Counted from the stretch's first letter, positions 24,355-34,796 are shown. The stretch: DNA of 64,000 nt from Microvirga lenta (GCF_020532555.1 NZ_JAJBBR010000017.1:31987-95986), one strand, 5' to 3'. The notes: generated from the letters alone by a model not told the origin. Program-made: numbers and translations.

Positions 24355-25692
24355 TCAGCGGTAGAGATATTCCGGAAGCCAGAGGCCGATCTGCGGAAAG
24401 GCGTAGAACATTGCCATCGTGACGATCACGAGAAGCAGGAACGGCATCACGCCGGCAAAGATGTCGTTGATGTTCACATGGGGCGGCGAGACCCCCTTCA
24501 GGTAGAAGGGCGCCATGGCGACCGGCGGCGACAGGAACGAGGTCTGGATGTTGAGGGCGATCAGGATGCCGAAAAAGATCGGATCGACCCCGAAATTGTC
24601 GAGGAGGGGCAGGAAGATCGGCACGAAGATGACGACGATCTCCGTCCATTCCAGCGGCCAGCCGAGGATGAAGATGATCACCTGGGTCAGGATCAGGAAC
24701 CAGAAGGGGGAGAGGTTCAGGCTCATGACGAAGTTCTCGATCGGCTGGTCACCGCCGAGGAAGGCGAAGATCGAGGAGAAGATGAACGAGCCGATGAAGA
24801 GCCAGCACACCATGGCGGATGTGCGGGCCGTGAGGATGACCGATTCCTTCAGCTTGCTGAAGTTCAGCGAGCGGTAGGCGAGCGCGAGCACGAGGCTGCC
24901 GAGCGCTCCGACGGCGGCGGCTTCGGTGGGCGTCGCGATGCCGAAGAAGATGGCTCCGAGAACGGAGAAGATGAGCAGCGCCAGCGGAAAGAACGAGGTG
25001 GCGAGCGCCCAGAAGACCTTGCCGAAGGAGGCTGCGCGCTTCTCCGGCGGCAGCTTCGGTGCAAGGCTCGGATTGATCATGCAGCGGACGATCACGTAGA
25101 GAATATAGAGGGTCGCAAGGAGCAGACCCGGGAACAGGGCGCCGGCATAGAGCTTGGGCACGGAGACGCCCGCCGTGGCGCCGTAGAGAATGAGCATCAC
25201 GCTGGGCGGGATGAGGATGCCGAGGCAGCCGCCTGCACAGACGACGCCTGACGAGAGACGCACGTCGTAGCCCGCCCGCAGCATGGCCGGGAAGGCGAGC
25301 AGGCCCATGAGGGTCACCACCGCACCGACGATGCCGGTCGCGGTCGCGAACATGGCGCAGGTGATGAGCGTCGCGACGGCCAGGGAGCCGGGCAGGCCCC
25401 CCACCGCGATCTGGATCGCATTGAACAGACGGTCGAGAATGTTCGCCCGCTCGATGATGTAGCCCATGAACACGAAGAGCGGGATGGCGACGAGCGTGTC
25501 GTTCGTCATGACCGAGTAGGCCCGCTGCACCACGAGGGCGAAGACGATGTCGCCCATGGCCATGTATCCGAAGCCGAAGCCGAGCGCCATCAACGTGAAG
25601 GCGATCGGAAAGCCGAACATGATGAAGACGATGAACAGGCCGAGCATCAGCACGCCGAGTTCGGGATTCCCCACACCCCATGAAGCCAGCAT
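24355..25692 (-). CDS. dctM: TRAP transporter large permease (DctM family)
   Basis: The main membrane subunit of a sodium- or proton-driven TRAP uptake system for organic acids. It is 445 residues with about twelve or more hydrophobic segments; PLFVFMGYIIERANI and GGCLGILIPPSVMLILYG are typical DctM blocks. The start at 25692 overlaps the DctQ stop by one base (TGATG). Together with DctQ and the DctP gene 130 bases further upstream it forms one operon. The closest family flavour is that of 2-oxo acid or mannitol/chloroaromatic type TRAPs; the substrate cannot be read from sequence. Confidence 0.93.
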   Translation of the reverse strand: MLASWGVGNPELGVLMLGLFIVFIMFGFPIAFTLMALGFGFGYMAMGDIVFALVVQRAYSVMTNDTLVAIPLFVFMGYIIERANILDRLFNAIQIAVGGLPGSLAVATLITCAMFATATGIVGAVVTLMGLLAFPAMLRAGYDVRLSSGVVCAGGCLGILIPPSVMLILYGATAGVSVPKLYAGALFPGLLLATLYILYVIVRCMINPSLAPKLPPEKRAASFGKVFWALATSFFPLALLIFSVLGAIFFGIATPTEAAAVGALGSLVLALAYRSLNFSKLKESVILTARTSAMVCWLFIGSFIFSSIFAFLGGDQPIENFVMSLNLSPFWFLILTQVIIFILGWPLEWTEIVVIFVPIFLPLLDNFGVDPIFFGILIALNIQTSFLSPPVAMAPFYLKGVSPPHVNINDIFAGVMPFLLLVIVTMAMFYAFPQIGLWLPEYLYR

Positions 25693-26276
25693 CAGATGTC
25701 ACCCCTCTTGAGACCTTCTTGTTCGGCTTGTTCGAGGACGAGTTTCTCCGTCTCCTCGACGTCGTGGAGGCGAGGGGGCCAATCGCCCCTGCGCAGGCAG
25801 GCGATGCAGCGGATCACCTCGGCGATGCCCTGGAAGAGCATGAGCACGCCGACGATCGGGATCAGCGCCTTGAACGGATAGATCGGCGGCCCGTTGGGCG
25901 AGTTCATGGAGTGCTCGTTCATGAGCCAGGACATCTGCGTGAAGGGAATGCCCGCATAGATGAAGGCCAGGATGCCCGGGAAGAAGAAGAGGAAGTAGAG
26001 GACGAGGTCCATCCAGGCCTGCCGCTTGGGCGACCACGACCGGTAGAGGAAGTCGCCGCGCACGTGGCTGTTGCGGGCCAGGGTATAGGGGCCCGCCACC
26101 ATGAAGAGCAGCCCATAGAGCATGTAGCTCGCGTCGAAGGCCCATTCGGTCGGCGCCCGCATCACATAGCGCGCGAACACCTCGTAACAGACGGCGAAGG
26201 TCAGGGCGAGGATCGACCAGCTCACACCCTTTCCGATGAAGGAGTTGATGCGGTCGATGAGATAGACGAAACCCAT
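25692..26276 (-). CDS. dctQ: TRAP transporter small permease (DctQ family)
   Basis: The four-helix small membrane subunit of the TRAP transporter, 194 residues, with helices such as GVSWSILALTFAVCYEVFAR and LVLYFLFFFPGILAFIYAG. It forms the membrane complex with DctM. GAGGT lies upstream of ATG 26276. The C-terminal tail is charged and cytoplasmic (EETEKLVLEQAEQEG). It lies 127 bases behind the solute-binding protein gene and overlaps dctM by one base. Confidence 0.9.
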   Translation of the reverse strand: MGFVYLIDRINSFIGKGVSWSILALTFAVCYEVFARYVMRAPTEWAFDASYMLYGLLFMVAGPYTLARNSHVRGDFLYRSWSPKRQAWMDLVLYFLFFFPGILAFIYAGIPFTQMSWLMNEHSMNSPNGPPIYPFKALIPIVGVLMLFQGIAEVIRCIACLRRGDWPPRLHDVEETEKLVLEQAEQEGLKRGDI

Positions 26277-26403
26277 GTGAAGCCTTACCTCGGGGTGTCT
26301 TCAGGACATGCCTCGAAGGACCGGCGCGCCCGGGTCGGTGCCGGGCGCGCCGCCCCATCTCCCGGAGCCGCCTCCCGATGAGAGGCGGCTCGCGTGCAGC
26401 GCT

Positions 26404-27540
26404 TCAGGTGGCCTTGAAGAAGTGGTCGTAGGCCATGTCGCGCGAGGGCTCGTTCAGGCGCTCGTAGTCGTAGGTGCGCTGCACCCACGCCCTTTGGCTG
26501 TCGATCACCTTCTTGAAGAAAGCGTCCTGCGAGAATTCGTCGATGACCTTGTTCCAGGCATCGAGCTGAGCCTGCAGCACGCTGTCCGGTGTCTTGGACA
26601 CGTTGACCCCGCGGCCCCTGATCGCCTCGAGGTCCTTCGAGTAGCGGTCGAGCGCCTTCCAGGACATGTCCGCGGAGGCCGCCTCGGCGGCGTACTTGAC
26701 GATCGCCTTCAGTTCAGGCGGCAGCCCATCGTACTTCGCCTTGTTGAAGATGATCTCGAAGGTCTCGCCGACCTGGTGGTAGCTCTGGAGCATGTAGTTC
26801 TTCGAGATGTCGGGGAAGCCGAGCACCAGATCCGAGGACGGATTGTTGAACTCCGCCCCGTCGATCACCCCGCGCTCCAGGGCCGGCACGATTTCGCCGC
26901 CCGCCAGAATCGTCACCGCGGCGCCGAGTTGCCGGTTCAGGTCGGCCGCAAGACCGACCGTGCGGTATTTGAGGCCCTTGAACGCATCCGCCGACGATAC
27001 CTGGTTCTTGAACCAGCCGAGGGGCTGCGCCGGCATGGGACCGGAGAGAAACCCGACGATGTTCAGCTTCAGGATCTGCTGCTGCAGCTCGTTGTAGAGA
27101 TCGTAGCCGCCGCCATAGTTCATCCAGGCGAGGAACGAATTGGCATTCCAGCCGAAGGACGGTCCGGTGCCGAAGAGCGCAAAGGCCTTGTTCTTGCCGT
27201 ACCAATAGGCGGCCACGCCATGGCCGCCGTCGAGAATGCCGGCATGGACCGCGTCCTGCAGCTGGAACGCCGGCACGACGGCGCCGGCCGCGAGAACGTC
27301 CAGTTTCAGGCGTCCGCCCGACATGTCGTTCACGCGCTTGGCGAAATCGTTGCAGAACTCGTGGAAGATATCCCTGTTCGGCCAGGTGGACTGGAATTTC
27401 CAGGTGGCGGTCTGCGCTCGGGATACCTGCGGTGCGGCGACAGTTGCGGCGGCGCCCAGTCCCGTGACCTGCAAGAAACGACGCCGTGATTGCTTGGCTC
27501 CGCCGGAGGCGCCAGCCTCCGGAGACTTCGCTTTCGTCAT
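26404..27540 (-). CDS. dctP: TRAP transporter solute-binding protein (DctP family), Tat signal
   Basis: The periplasmic receptor of the TRAP system, 378 residues from ATG 27540 (GGGAGGT upstream, better than the frame start at 27555). The N-terminus has a twin-arginine signal (SRRRFLQVTGLGAAATVAAP) ending at QVSRAQT, so it is exported folded. The mature part opens with WKFQSTWPNRDIFHEF and has GPSFGWNANSFLAWMNYGGG, features of the mannitol/chloroaromatic and 2-oxo acid TRAP receptors. It is first in the dctPQM operon. The ligand is not predictable in detail. Confidence 0.93.
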   Translation of the reverse strand: MTKAKSPEAGASGGAKQSRRRFLQVTGLGAAATVAAPQVSRAQTATWKFQSTWPNRDIFHEFCNDFAKRVNDMSGGRLKLDVLAAGAVVPAFQLQDAVHAGILDGGHGVAAYWYGKNKAFALFGTGPSFGWNANSFLAWMNYGGGYDLYNELQQQILKLNIVGFLSGPMPAQPLGWFKNQVSSADAFKGLKYRTVGLAADLNRQLGAAVTILAGGEIVPALERGVIDGAEFNNPSSDLVLGFPDISKNYMLQSYHQVGETFEIIFNKAKYDGLPPELKAIVKYAAEAASADMSWKALDRYSKDLEAIRGRGVNVSKTPDSVLQAQLDAWNKVIDEFSQDAFFKKVIDSQRAWVQRTYDYERLNEPSRDMAYDHFFKAT

Positions 27541-27886
27541 AACGACCTCCCTCATGCCCCTCTGATTTCTTATGAAGGCATTATTGTTTTGAGGTCATGT
27601 TGCGGCACTTCTATAGGGAGTTCAAGCGAATTCGGACGTAGTCCTGGTCGATGACCGCAAGAGCGCTCGCTTTTACTTGCGGACCGATTGAAAATAGCCG
27701 TGACATCCGTGTCGGCAAGACAGTTTATCCCAAAGTTCTATGCCTGCCTATCGGACGACCACCGGAGACCCGAGGCAATACGCCCGAATTCCTAGGAATA
27801 ATGTGTTTCGAACAGGGTCTCCGGCAACGGGACCTTAACCTCTGCCCTGTTTTTATGACGCAGCGGAAGGCAGGGGCTGAGAAGAG
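27541..27886. other. Divergent intergenic region, dctP and chemotaxis receptor
   Basis: About 345 bases with no supported gene. It must hold promoters for the TRAP operon (reverse) and for the chemotaxis receptor (forward). The part next to dctP is AT-rich. I cannot identify a convincing operator or riboswitch. Confidence 0.4.
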
Positions 27887-29965
27887 ATGTCCATCAAATT
27901 AATGGGAGCGACGGTCTGCATCTGCATCGCCGTCCTGCTCTCCGTCATCTTCGGTCGCGATCTGCAGCGTGAGCTGACGGCGATCAGCCAGGCCGAGCAG
28001 GTCGAGGAGGCGGCCCATCTGAGGGAGCTCCTCGGACTGACGACCGTCGAACTCTCCCAGGAACGGGTGCTGACCCAGGTCGCGCTCACCCTTCGCGAAC
28101 CGATCACGCCCGAGCTCCGCTCCCGTCTCGATGCGCAGCGGATCAAGTTCGATGCGGCCACGACGAAGCTCCAAGGCGCGGCAAGGGCCTCGGACCTCTT
28201 GACCCAAGGCTTTCTGGCCGGCGTGGAAGGCGCCGTGAAGAAGATCGCCGATCTCCGGCAGGAGATCGATGCCGAGGTCACCAAGACCGCCTTCAGGCGC
28301 AGCAAGGACCGGTCACGCCTTCTCGTGCCGGAAATGAAGTCCCTCACGCGCACCCTGTTCGATTACGGTGCCTATCTCGACGTTCGCGATGCGGCCGTGC
28401 CCTCTGGCGTCCTCCACGGCCTCAACGTTCAGAAACTCGCCTGGGAGATGCGCGAATACGCCAGCCAGGACCAGACCTTCTTCCTGATCGCAAGCGCGGC
28501 ACGCTCCCCCATGGACGCGGTCGCCGTCGCCGAGGCAGAAATGAATTTCGGCAAGGCCGAGGAGATCTTCAACATGGTCCGCCTGTCCCTGGAGAGCACG
28601 GATGCTCCCAAGGATCAGCGCGACAGTGCGGAGGTCCTCCAGGCACAGCTCTTCGGGAGCTACCGTTCCCTGAGGGCCGGAATGCTCGAGGCGTCCGCCA
28701 CGGGGTCGTTCCCCTTGAGCTTCGATGCGTTCTACGACCAGTCCAGCACTCTGCTCGAACCGGCCCTGCGCCTGTCGGAGGCCGGCGCCGCCCAGGCGGT
28801 GCAGGCCGCCGAAGGCAGCCTCGAGCACGCCCGCCGCGCCATGCTGCTGCTCATGCTCGCCGGGACGGCGACCCTCATCTGCGTCGGCGGCCTGATCTGG
28901 TTCGTGAACTTCAGGGTGTCGCGCCGCCTCGTGGTCGTGACCGGCCTCGTTCAGCGGCTCGCCAAGGGCGATCTGACGATCGATCCCCTGCGCTACAGCG
29001 GACGCGACGAGATCGGCCGCCTGGCGGAGGCCCTCCAGGTGTTCAAGGCCAATGCACAGGAGGTCGAGCACCTGCGGGCCCTGCAGGAACAGACGCGGGA
29101 TCAGACCGAGGCGGAGCGGCGCACGGGGCTCCTCGCGATCGCCGACGCCCTGGAGCGCGAGGTGAACCAGGCTGTCAGCGCACTCGCCGGGGCGGCCCAG
29201 CAGGCCGAGGCGGCAACGCATACCGTTGCCGAGTCGGTGGAGGTCACGGCCAGCCAGTCGCTCTCCGCAGCCGCGGGGTCCGAGCAGAGCACCGGAAACA
29301 TCGATGCGGTGGCCGTTGCCACCGAGGAGCTGACGCGCTCCTCGCTCGAGGTCACGGCTCAGATGAACCGGGCCGCCGCCGTGGCGCGGCAGGCGACCCA
29401 GATGGCGGAACGGACGAATGCCACGGTCGGCGAATTGGCCCAAACCGCGCAGCGGATCGACAATGTGGTCAAGCTGATCGCCGAGATCGCCTCCCAGACC
29501 AACCTGCTTGCGCTGAACGCCACCATCGAGGCGGCCCGCGCCGGCGAGGCTGGGCGGGGATTTGCCGTCGTGGCGAGCGAGGTGAAGGCGCTTGCCAGCC
29601 AGACCGCGCAGGCGACGGAGGACATTTCCGCCCAGATCGCCGCCATGCAGTCAACGACGGAGGAGGCGGTGACGGCCGTCGTCGGCATCGGGCGCGTGAT
29701 CGGCGAGATCGACGCCATCTCGGCCTCGGTCGCCGCGGCGGCGGAGGAACAGGCGGCCTCGACGCGGCAGATCGCCGGGAATGTGGGGCAGGCCGCGGAA
29801 GGCACCCGGGAGGTGTCGCGGAACGTGGCCGGCGTCAGCGCGGCTGCCGCGACCGCGGGGGAGGCGGCGGGCCACGCAGCGGGCGCCGTCGGCCAGATCC
29901 GCGAGCAGGCGGACGCTCTCATCCTTGCCGTGGGCGGTTTCCTTTCGCGGCTCCGGGCGGCCTGA
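27887..29965 (+). CDS. Methyl-accepting chemotaxis protein
   Basis: A 692-residue membrane chemoreceptor. A first transmembrane helix lies at about 6-24, a long helical periplasmic sensor domain follows (to about 305), then a second helix ([22 protein letters not shown]), a HAMP domain, and the cytoplasmic signalling domain. The signalling tip is the conserved block around [20 protein letters not shown] and [15 protein letters not shown], where CheA and CheW dock. There is no C-terminal pentapeptide for CheR tethering. It is divergent from the TRAP operon, so it may sense the same or a related solute; that is inference from position. Confidence 0.95.
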   Translation: MSIKLMGATVCICIAVLLSVIFGRDLQRELTAISQAEQVEEAAHLRELLGLTTVELSQERVLTQVALTLREPITPELRSRLDAQRIKFDAATTKLQGAARASDLLTQGFLAGVEGAVKKIADLRQEIDAEVTKTAFRRSKDRSRLLVPEMKSLTRTLFDYGAYLDVRDAAVPSGVLHGLNVQKLAWEMREYASQDQTFFLIASAARSPMDAVAVAEAEMNFGKAEEIFNMVRLSLESTDAPKDQRDSAEVLQAQLFGSYRSLRAGMLEASATGSFPLSFDAFYDQSSTLLEPALRLSEAGAAQAVQAAEGSLEHARRAMLLLMLAGTATLICVGGLIWFVNFRVSRRLVVVTGLVQRLAKGDLTIDPLRYSGRDEIGRLAEALQVFKANAQEVEHLRALQEQTRDQTEAERRTGLLAIADALEREVNQAVSALAGAAQQAEAATHTVAESVEVTASQSLSAAAGSEQSTGNIDAVAVATEELTRSSLEVTAQMNRAAAVARQATQMAERTNATVGELAQTAQRIDNVVKLIAEIASQTNLLALNATIEAARAGEAGRGFAVVASEVKALASQTAQATEDISAQIAAMQSTTEEAVTAVVGIGRVIGEIDAISASVAAAAEEQAASTRQIAGNVGQAAEGTREVSRNVAGVSAAAATAGEAAGHAAGAVGQIREQADALILAVGGFLSRLRAA

Positions 29966-30090
29966 CGCCGCCAGCCGTCGCACCTGCACGAGCTTCGAGC
30001 AACCCTCCCATTCTCGGCCGGCCCTGGCTGTCCGCGGCTCAGGCGTTATAGGCACATGCTCCATCATTCTCGCAGCAGGTCGCCCGAAAC

Positions 30091-31383
30091 GTGTCCCAGC
30101 CAAGCCAGAGTCCCGCGTCTCCCCACGAGATGGATCTTGCCGACGAGCAGCTGATCGATGCGGAGGCAGACAGCGCGCCGCCACCGCCGAGCCCGCCCCA
30201 GAGCGTTGCGGAGCGCGTCCTGCTCGGCATCAGCATCGTCCTGATCGCGTTCAACCTGCGGCCGGTCTTCTCCAGCCTTTCCGTTCTCCTTCCCGAAGTC
30301 ATGCAGAGCACGGGCGTGTCGCCCTCCGGCGCAAGCCTCATGACCACGCTGCCTGTGCTGTGCCTCGGCCTGTTTGCGCCCGTCGCCCCCGAACTGGCCC
30401 GTCGATACGCCGCCGAACGCACGATCCTGGCGATGCTCGTCGTCCTGGCCGTCGGCACCGCTCTGCGAGGTCTGGCTACGGTGCCGGCGCTCCTGATCGG
30501 CTCGGTCCTCGCCGGCGCGGGCATCGCCGTCGTCAACGTGCTCCTGCCGGGTCTCGTGAAGCGGGACTTCCCGACCCGCGCGGCCATGATGACGGGGCTT
30601 TATACAATGGCTCTCTGTGCCGGCGCCGCCAGCGCCGCCGGTTTCACGGTGCCTCTGGAACACGTCCTCGGCGGCTCCTGGCCTCTCGCTCTCGCTGTCT
30701 GGGCGGTGCCGGCCGTCGTCGTCGTGCTTCTTTGGGCTCCGCAGTCCCTGTTCTCCCAGCCCCATATCCGCCGGGCGCGATCTCATGGGGTGTGGCTGTG
30801 GCGCGACAGGCTCGCCTGGCAGGTCACCCTGTTCATGGGGCTGCAATCGGCGCTCGCCTATTGCGTCTTCGGGTGGCTTGCGCCGATCCTGCGGGAGCGG
30901 GGACTGGATGCGATCACCGCCGGGTTCGTCGTGTCGGTTTCGGTCCTGGTTCAGACCGGCGCCTGCCTGGTCGTGCCCTCCATCGCCGTGAGAGGGCGCG
31001 ATCAGCGATTGATCAACGTGCTGCTAGTCGCCGCCGCCATGACCGGCCTTCTGGGCTGCCTCTTCGCGCCGCTTTCGACGGTGTGGATCTGGGCCGTACT
31101 TCAGGGATTCGGTCAGGGGGGACTGATTGCCGTCGCCCTGACCCTGATCATCCTGCGCTCGCCGGATGCCCATGTCGCCGCGCAGCTCTCCGGCATGGCT
31201 CAGGGCGTCGGCTATGTTCTCGCAGCGTGCGGGCCGCTGATCGTCGGATTCCTCCGCGACTGGACCGGGAGCTTCGCCTCGTCGGGCCTGTTGTTCGTTT
31301 TTCTCGGCGTCGCGGCTGCCCTCTGCGGCCTCGGAGCCGGGCGGGCGAGGCATGTGGTGGCAGCCCTGACGTCCGGGGCCTGA
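30091..31383 (+). CDS. MFS transporter, CynX/NimT-like
   Basis: A 430-residue major facilitator transporter. After a hydrophilic N-terminal tail of about 45 residues, twelve membrane helices can be placed. The first repeat has IVLIAFNLRPVFSSLSVLLP, which is typical of the CynX/YycB cyanate and nitroimidazole-type group, followed by ASLMTTLPVLCLGLFAPVAP. The start is GTG at 30091; ATG at 30130 would shorten the tail. It converges with metZ, with only 4 bases between the stops. Substrate unknown. Confidence 0.88.
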   Translation: MSQPSQSPASPHEMDLADEQLIDAEADSAPPPPSPPQSVAERVLLGISIVLIAFNLRPVFSSLSVLLPEVMQSTGVSPSGASLMTTLPVLCLGLFAPVAPELARRYAAERTILAMLVVLAVGTALRGLATVPALLIGSVLAGAGIAVVNVLLPGLVKRDFPTRAAMMTGLYTMALCAGAASAAGFTVPLEHVLGGSWPLALAVWAVPAVVVVLLWAPQSLFSQPHIRRARSHGVWLWRDRLAWQVTLFMGLQSALAYCVFGWLAPILRERGLDAITAGFVVSVSVLVQTGACLVVPSIAVRGRDQRLINVLLVAAAMTGLLGCLFAPLSTVWIWAVLQGFGQGGLIAVALTLIILRSPDAHVAAQLSGMAQGVGYVLAACGPLIVGFLRDWTGSFASSGLLFVFLGVAAALCGLGAGRARHVVAALTSGA

Positions 31384-31387
31384 TCGG

Positions 31388-32578
31388 TCAGACCCGGGCC
31401 AGAGCCTGGTTCAGGTCCTCCAGGAGATCCTCCCCGTGCTCAAGCCCGATGGAGAGGCGGACGAGGCCGTCGGAGATCCCCATCTCGGCCCGCAATTCGG
31501 GTGTGAAGCGCTGGTGCGTGGTGGTTGCGGGATGCGTGACGAGGCTCTTCGCGTCGCCGAGATTGTTCGAGATGCGGATGAGACGCAATTCGTTCATGAA
31601 CCGGAAGGCACCCGCCTTGCCGCCTTGGACATCGAGGGCGATCATGGTGGAGCCTCCGCGCATCTGCCGCTTGATCAATTCCGCCTGCGGATGGTCGGGG
31701 CGCCCCGGATAGGTCAGGCGCTCGAGCTTCGGGTGATCGTGCAGGGCGTCGGCCAGGAAGCCGGCCGTCGCGGTCTGCCGCTCGACCCGGAGCGACAGGG
31801 TCTCGAGCCCCTTGAGCAGAACCCAGGCGTTGAAGGGCGAGAGGGTGGGGCCGGTCATCCGTAGGAATTGCTGCACCTTCGTCTCGATGAACTCCGCGGA
31901 GCCGAGGATCACGCCGCCCAGGCAGCGGCCCTGGCCGTCGATGTGCTTGGTGGCGGAATAGACGACGCAATCGGCCCCCAGCTCCAGGGGCTTCTGCCAG
32001 AGCGGCGTGGCGAACACGTTGTCGACGGTGAGCGTCGCGCCGGCCGCGTGGGCGATATCGGCAACCCCGGCGATATCGATGATCTCCAGGCTCGGATTCG
32101 AGGGCGTCTCCAGCAGAAAGGCCTTGGTTTCGGGCCTGACCGCAGCACGCCACCGGCCGAGGTCCGGTCCATCGACAAGGGTGCAGGCGACGCCGAAGCG
32201 GGGCAGGAGATCCTCGACCGCCCAGCGGCAGGACCCGAAGAGAGCCCGCGCCGCGACCACATGATCTCCCGCCTGCAGTTGCCCCACCATGGCGGCGGTG
32301 ACGGCGGCCATGCCCGTGGCCGTGGCGGCCGCCGCCTCGGCGCCTTCCAGGGAAGCCATTCGCTGCTCGAACATGGCGACGGTCGGATTGGAGAAGCGGG
32401 TATAGCTGTATCCCGGCTCCTCGTTCAGGAACCGCCTCTCGGCGCTCTCCGCGGTCTCATAGATGAACCCTTGCGTGAGAAAGAGCGCCTCGGAGGTTTC
32501 GCCGAAGGAACTGCGCTCCTGGCCGTCGTGAACGAGGCGGGTCTCGAGATGGTAGTCGGGACATCGTGTCTTGGTCAT
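31388..32578 (-). CDS. metZ: O-succinylhomoserine sulfhydrylase
   Basis: A PLP enzyme of the Cys/Met metabolism family that makes homocysteine from O-succinylhomoserine and sulfide. The 396 residues include FGETSEALFLTQGFIYETAE and PGYSYTRFSNPT at the N-terminus and the lysine that binds PLP in YSATKHIDGQGR. Length and the HIDGQGR form favour MetZ over cystathionine gamma-synthase or MetY. The gene stands alone. I checked the leader for a SAM-II riboswitch, common for metZ in this group, and did not find its conserved elements; only an imperfect inverted repeat is present. Confidence 0.9.
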   Translation of the reverse strand: MTKTRCPDYHLETRLVHDGQERSSFGETSEALFLTQGFIYETAESAERRFLNEEPGYSYTRFSNPTVAMFEQRMASLEGAEAAAATATGMAAVTAAMVGQLQAGDHVVAARALFGSCRWAVEDLLPRFGVACTLVDGPDLGRWRAAVRPETKAFLLETPSNPSLEIIDIAGVADIAHAAGATLTVDNVFATPLWQKPLELGADCVVYSATKHIDGQGRCLGGVILGSAEFIETKVQQFLRMTGPTLSPFNAWVLLKGLETLSLRVERQTATAGFLADALHDHPKLERLTYPGRPDHPQAELIKRQMRGGSTMIALDVQGGKAGAFRFMNELRLIRISNNLGDAKSLVTHPATTTHQRFTPELRAEMGISDGLVRLSIGLEHGEDLLEDLNQALARV

Positions 32579-32593
32579 GGAGCGAGTGTAGGA

Positions 32594-32616
32594 TCGTTCT
32601 TTTTAAGGAACAATCG
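32594..32616. promoter_or_regulatory. Imperfect inverted repeat in the metZ leader
   Basis: GATCGTTC and GAACAATC are near-perfect arms (one mismatch) around an AT-rich centre, about 15-40 bases upstream of the metZ start. The position would overlap the promoter or leader and suits a repressor. No cognate regulator is adjacent. Confidence 0.35.
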
Positions 32617-32676
32617 TTTTTTATGCGGGAAGCGCATCCGTCGAGGGCCAGGGACACGCTTCCCAAGACACGGGTG

Positions 32677-34431
32677 CTAATTGCCGATGGCAACCCCCTC
32701 GCGCCGGCTGTCGGCGCCGCCGACGAGGCCTGACGGGGTCACCACGATGGCGTGGATGCCGGAGGTCTGAGGGATCAGGCGGACCTCATGGCCCTTCGCC
32801 TCGAGCGCCGGTTTCCAGGCCTCGGCCTCCGTCCCGGCCTCCAGCTCCGTCGGGCCGTTGCGGCTGCCGAAATTCGGCAGGTCCGCCACAACCTGCGGGT
32901 CGAGCTTCCAGTCCAGCAGGCCCACCAGGGCCTTGGCGACGTAGTTGATGATCAGGCTTCCGCCCGGCGATCCCACGACGGCATAGAGCTTGTCGTTGCC
33001 GTCGAGCACGATCGTCGGAGCCATGGAGCTCCTCGGCCGCTTGCCGCCCTCCACCCGGTTCGCCACGGGCTTGCCGTCCTCCACGGGCGTGAAGGAAAAG
33101 TCGGTCAGCTCGTTGTTGAGCAGGAAGCCGCTCCTGGTCATGATCCTCGCGCCGAAGCCGTCCTCGATGGTGGTGGTCATGGAGACGGCGTTGCCGTTCC
33201 GGTCGACGATGGAGATGTGGCTGGTGCCGAATTCGATGCCCTCCGATGCGCCCCACCGGAAGGTCTTCTGGAACGGGGGATCGCCCGGCTGGGCCTTGCC
33301 CATGGACCTGTTCGGATCGACGAGGGCTGCGCGGGACTTCAGGTAGCCGGGATCGGTCAGGCCCTTGACGGGAACGCTCACGAAGGCCGGGTCGGCGATG
33401 TAGAGGGCGCGGTCCGCAAAGGCGAGGCGGCCGGCCTCGGCCATCCAATGCGCCGCCTCCGGCCCGAGCTTCAGGGCCGCCATGTCCTGGGTTTCCAGGG
33501 TCGCCATGATCTGCTGCACGGCCACCTGTCCGGAACTCGGCGGACCCATGCCGCAGATCTTGTAGCTGCGGTAGGGGCCGCAGAGGGCTGCCCGCTCCTC
33601 GACCTTGTAGTTCGCAAGGTCGTCGAGGGTCATGTCGCCCGGATTCGTGGCGTGGCCCGTCACCGTCGCCACGATATCCTGGGCGATCTCGCCCGTATAG
33701 AAAGCATCCGCTCCCTTTTCGGCGATGGTGCGCAGGGTCCGGGCGAAGGCCGGATTCCTGAGGATGGTCCCCACGGCCTTCGGCGTGCCGTCGGCCTCGT
33801 AGAAATAGGCGCGGGCGACCGGATCGTTCTGGAGGTATTTCTCCTGGGTCAGAAGGCCGTTGAGGCGGGGCGAGATGGCAAAGCCGTTCTCGGCCAGGCG
33901 AGCCGCGGGCTCGATCACATCCTTCCAGGGCAGCTTGCCCCAGTTCCGGTGCGCGGTCTCGAGCAGGCGGACCGTTCCGGGGACGCCGACCGAGCGCCCT
34001 CCGACCACGGCATCGTAGAACTTCATCGGCTTGCCGTCGGGCCCCAGGAAGCGCTCGGGCGTGGCCGCGGCGGGCGCCTTCTCGCGGCCGTCGAGGGTGG
34101 TCATGGTCGTTCCGTCCCAGAACACCAGGAACGCGCCCCCGCCGATGCCGGAACTCTGCGGCTCGACCAGGTTGAGGACGAGCTGGACGGCCACCGCCGC
34201 ATCGACGGCGCTGCCGCCGGCGGCGAGAATTTCCCGTCCCGCCTGAGCCGCCAGGGGATTGGCGGCCGCGACCATGTCCTGCGTGGCTGAGCCGGCAGAC
34301 TTCGCCGTGCGGCCGGTCGGCGCTTCCGGAGCCGGCGCCGCGGGTTGGGAGAAAGCGGGCGCGACAAGCGGTGCGGCCGAAAGAAAGCCAAGCCCCACGA
34401 GGCTTCGCCACAAGATTCCTTGAACTTTCAT
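32677..34431 (-). CDS. ggt: Gamma-glutamyltransferase (gamma-glutamyltranspeptidase)
   Basis: Splits the gamma-glutamyl bond of glutathione and related compounds in the periplasm. The precursor of 584 residues starts at ATG 34431 (purine-rich GAGCGAGGG before it) with a signal peptide (LWRSLVGLGFLSAAPLVAP). It processes itself at the Thr of GTSHISIVDRNGNAV, which becomes the N-terminal nucleophile of the small subunit. Other conserved blocks are SSGIGGGAFLVFWDG, MGPPSSGQVAVQQ, PRSSMAPTIVLD and VGSPGGSLIINYV. The enzyme probably supports glutathione and cysteine recycling. It is a single gene, monocistronic by its neighbours. Confidence 0.95.
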   Translation of the reverse strand: MKVQGILWRSLVGLGFLSAAPLVAPAFSQPAAPAPEAPTGRTAKSAGSATQDMVAAANPLAAQAGREILAAGGSAVDAAVAVQLVLNLVEPQSSGIGGGAFLVFWDGTTMTTLDGREKAPAAATPERFLGPDGKPMKFYDAVVGGRSVGVPGTVRLLETAHRNWGKLPWKDVIEPAARLAENGFAISPRLNGLLTQEKYLQNDPVARAYFYEADGTPKAVGTILRNPAFARTLRTIAEKGADAFYTGEIAQDIVATVTGHATNPGDMTLDDLANYKVEERAALCGPYRSYKICGMGPPSSGQVAVQQIMATLETQDMAALKLGPEAAHWMAEAGRLAFADRALYIADPAFVSVPVKGLTDPGYLKSRAALVDPNRSMGKAQPGDPPFQKTFRWGASEGIEFGTSHISIVDRNGNAVSMTTTIEDGFGARIMTRSGFLLNNELTDFSFTPVEDGKPVANRVEGGKRPRSSMAPTIVLDGNDKLYAVVGSPGGSLIINYVAKALVGLLDWKLDPQVVADLPNFGSRNGPTELEAGTEAEAWKPALEAKGHEVRLIPQTSGIHAIVVTPSGLVGGADSRREGVAIGN

Positions 34432-34565
34432 CCCTCGCTCTCCCTCTCGTCGCCGAACCTGGAACGGCCGGATTCCGGCGCCGCAATGTGCGGCAGCGAA
34501 CATAGTCCTGCCGTTCTGTTCGATTATCAATCGATTCGCGGCGAGGCATAACTGAGGAGGGCAAC

Positions 34566-34796
34566 ATGAATTCTTATAATGTGTTTCGAAGTACCGGGCC
34601 CGATGGGCTCTGCTGTGCCGTACCGGAAGAGCGCTCCGTCCCCCGTTTCGTAATCGGCCCCCATTGGCAGTTCGACGGGCGCGTCGATGGTTCCGATGCC
34701 CCACTGGGCTTCGATGGGAAGGCCGCGGCAACCGGCGTTCGGTTCAACGGCTTCTATCTCTTTGCCAGCTTCCGGCGAGAGACGGCCAAGAACTAG
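34566..34796 (+). CDS. Small hypothetical protein
   Basis: A 76-residue frame with a strong ribosome site (GAGGAGGG before ATG 34566). The N-terminus (MNSYNVFRSTGPDGLCCAVP) and a central FVIGPHWQFDG look like a folded small protein. There is no signal peptide or membrane segment. It lies between the ggt start on the other strand and an MFS transporter gene. Family unknown. Confidence 0.6.
   Translation: MNSYNVFRSTGPDGLCCAVPEERSVPRFVIGPHWQFDGRVDGSDAPLGFDGKAAATGVRFNGFYLFASFRRETAKN

Noticed and set aside
32579..32676. Possible SAM-II riboswitch upstream of metZ
   Set aside because: The conserved SAM-II core and pseudoknot elements are absent; only an imperfect inverted repeat is seen.
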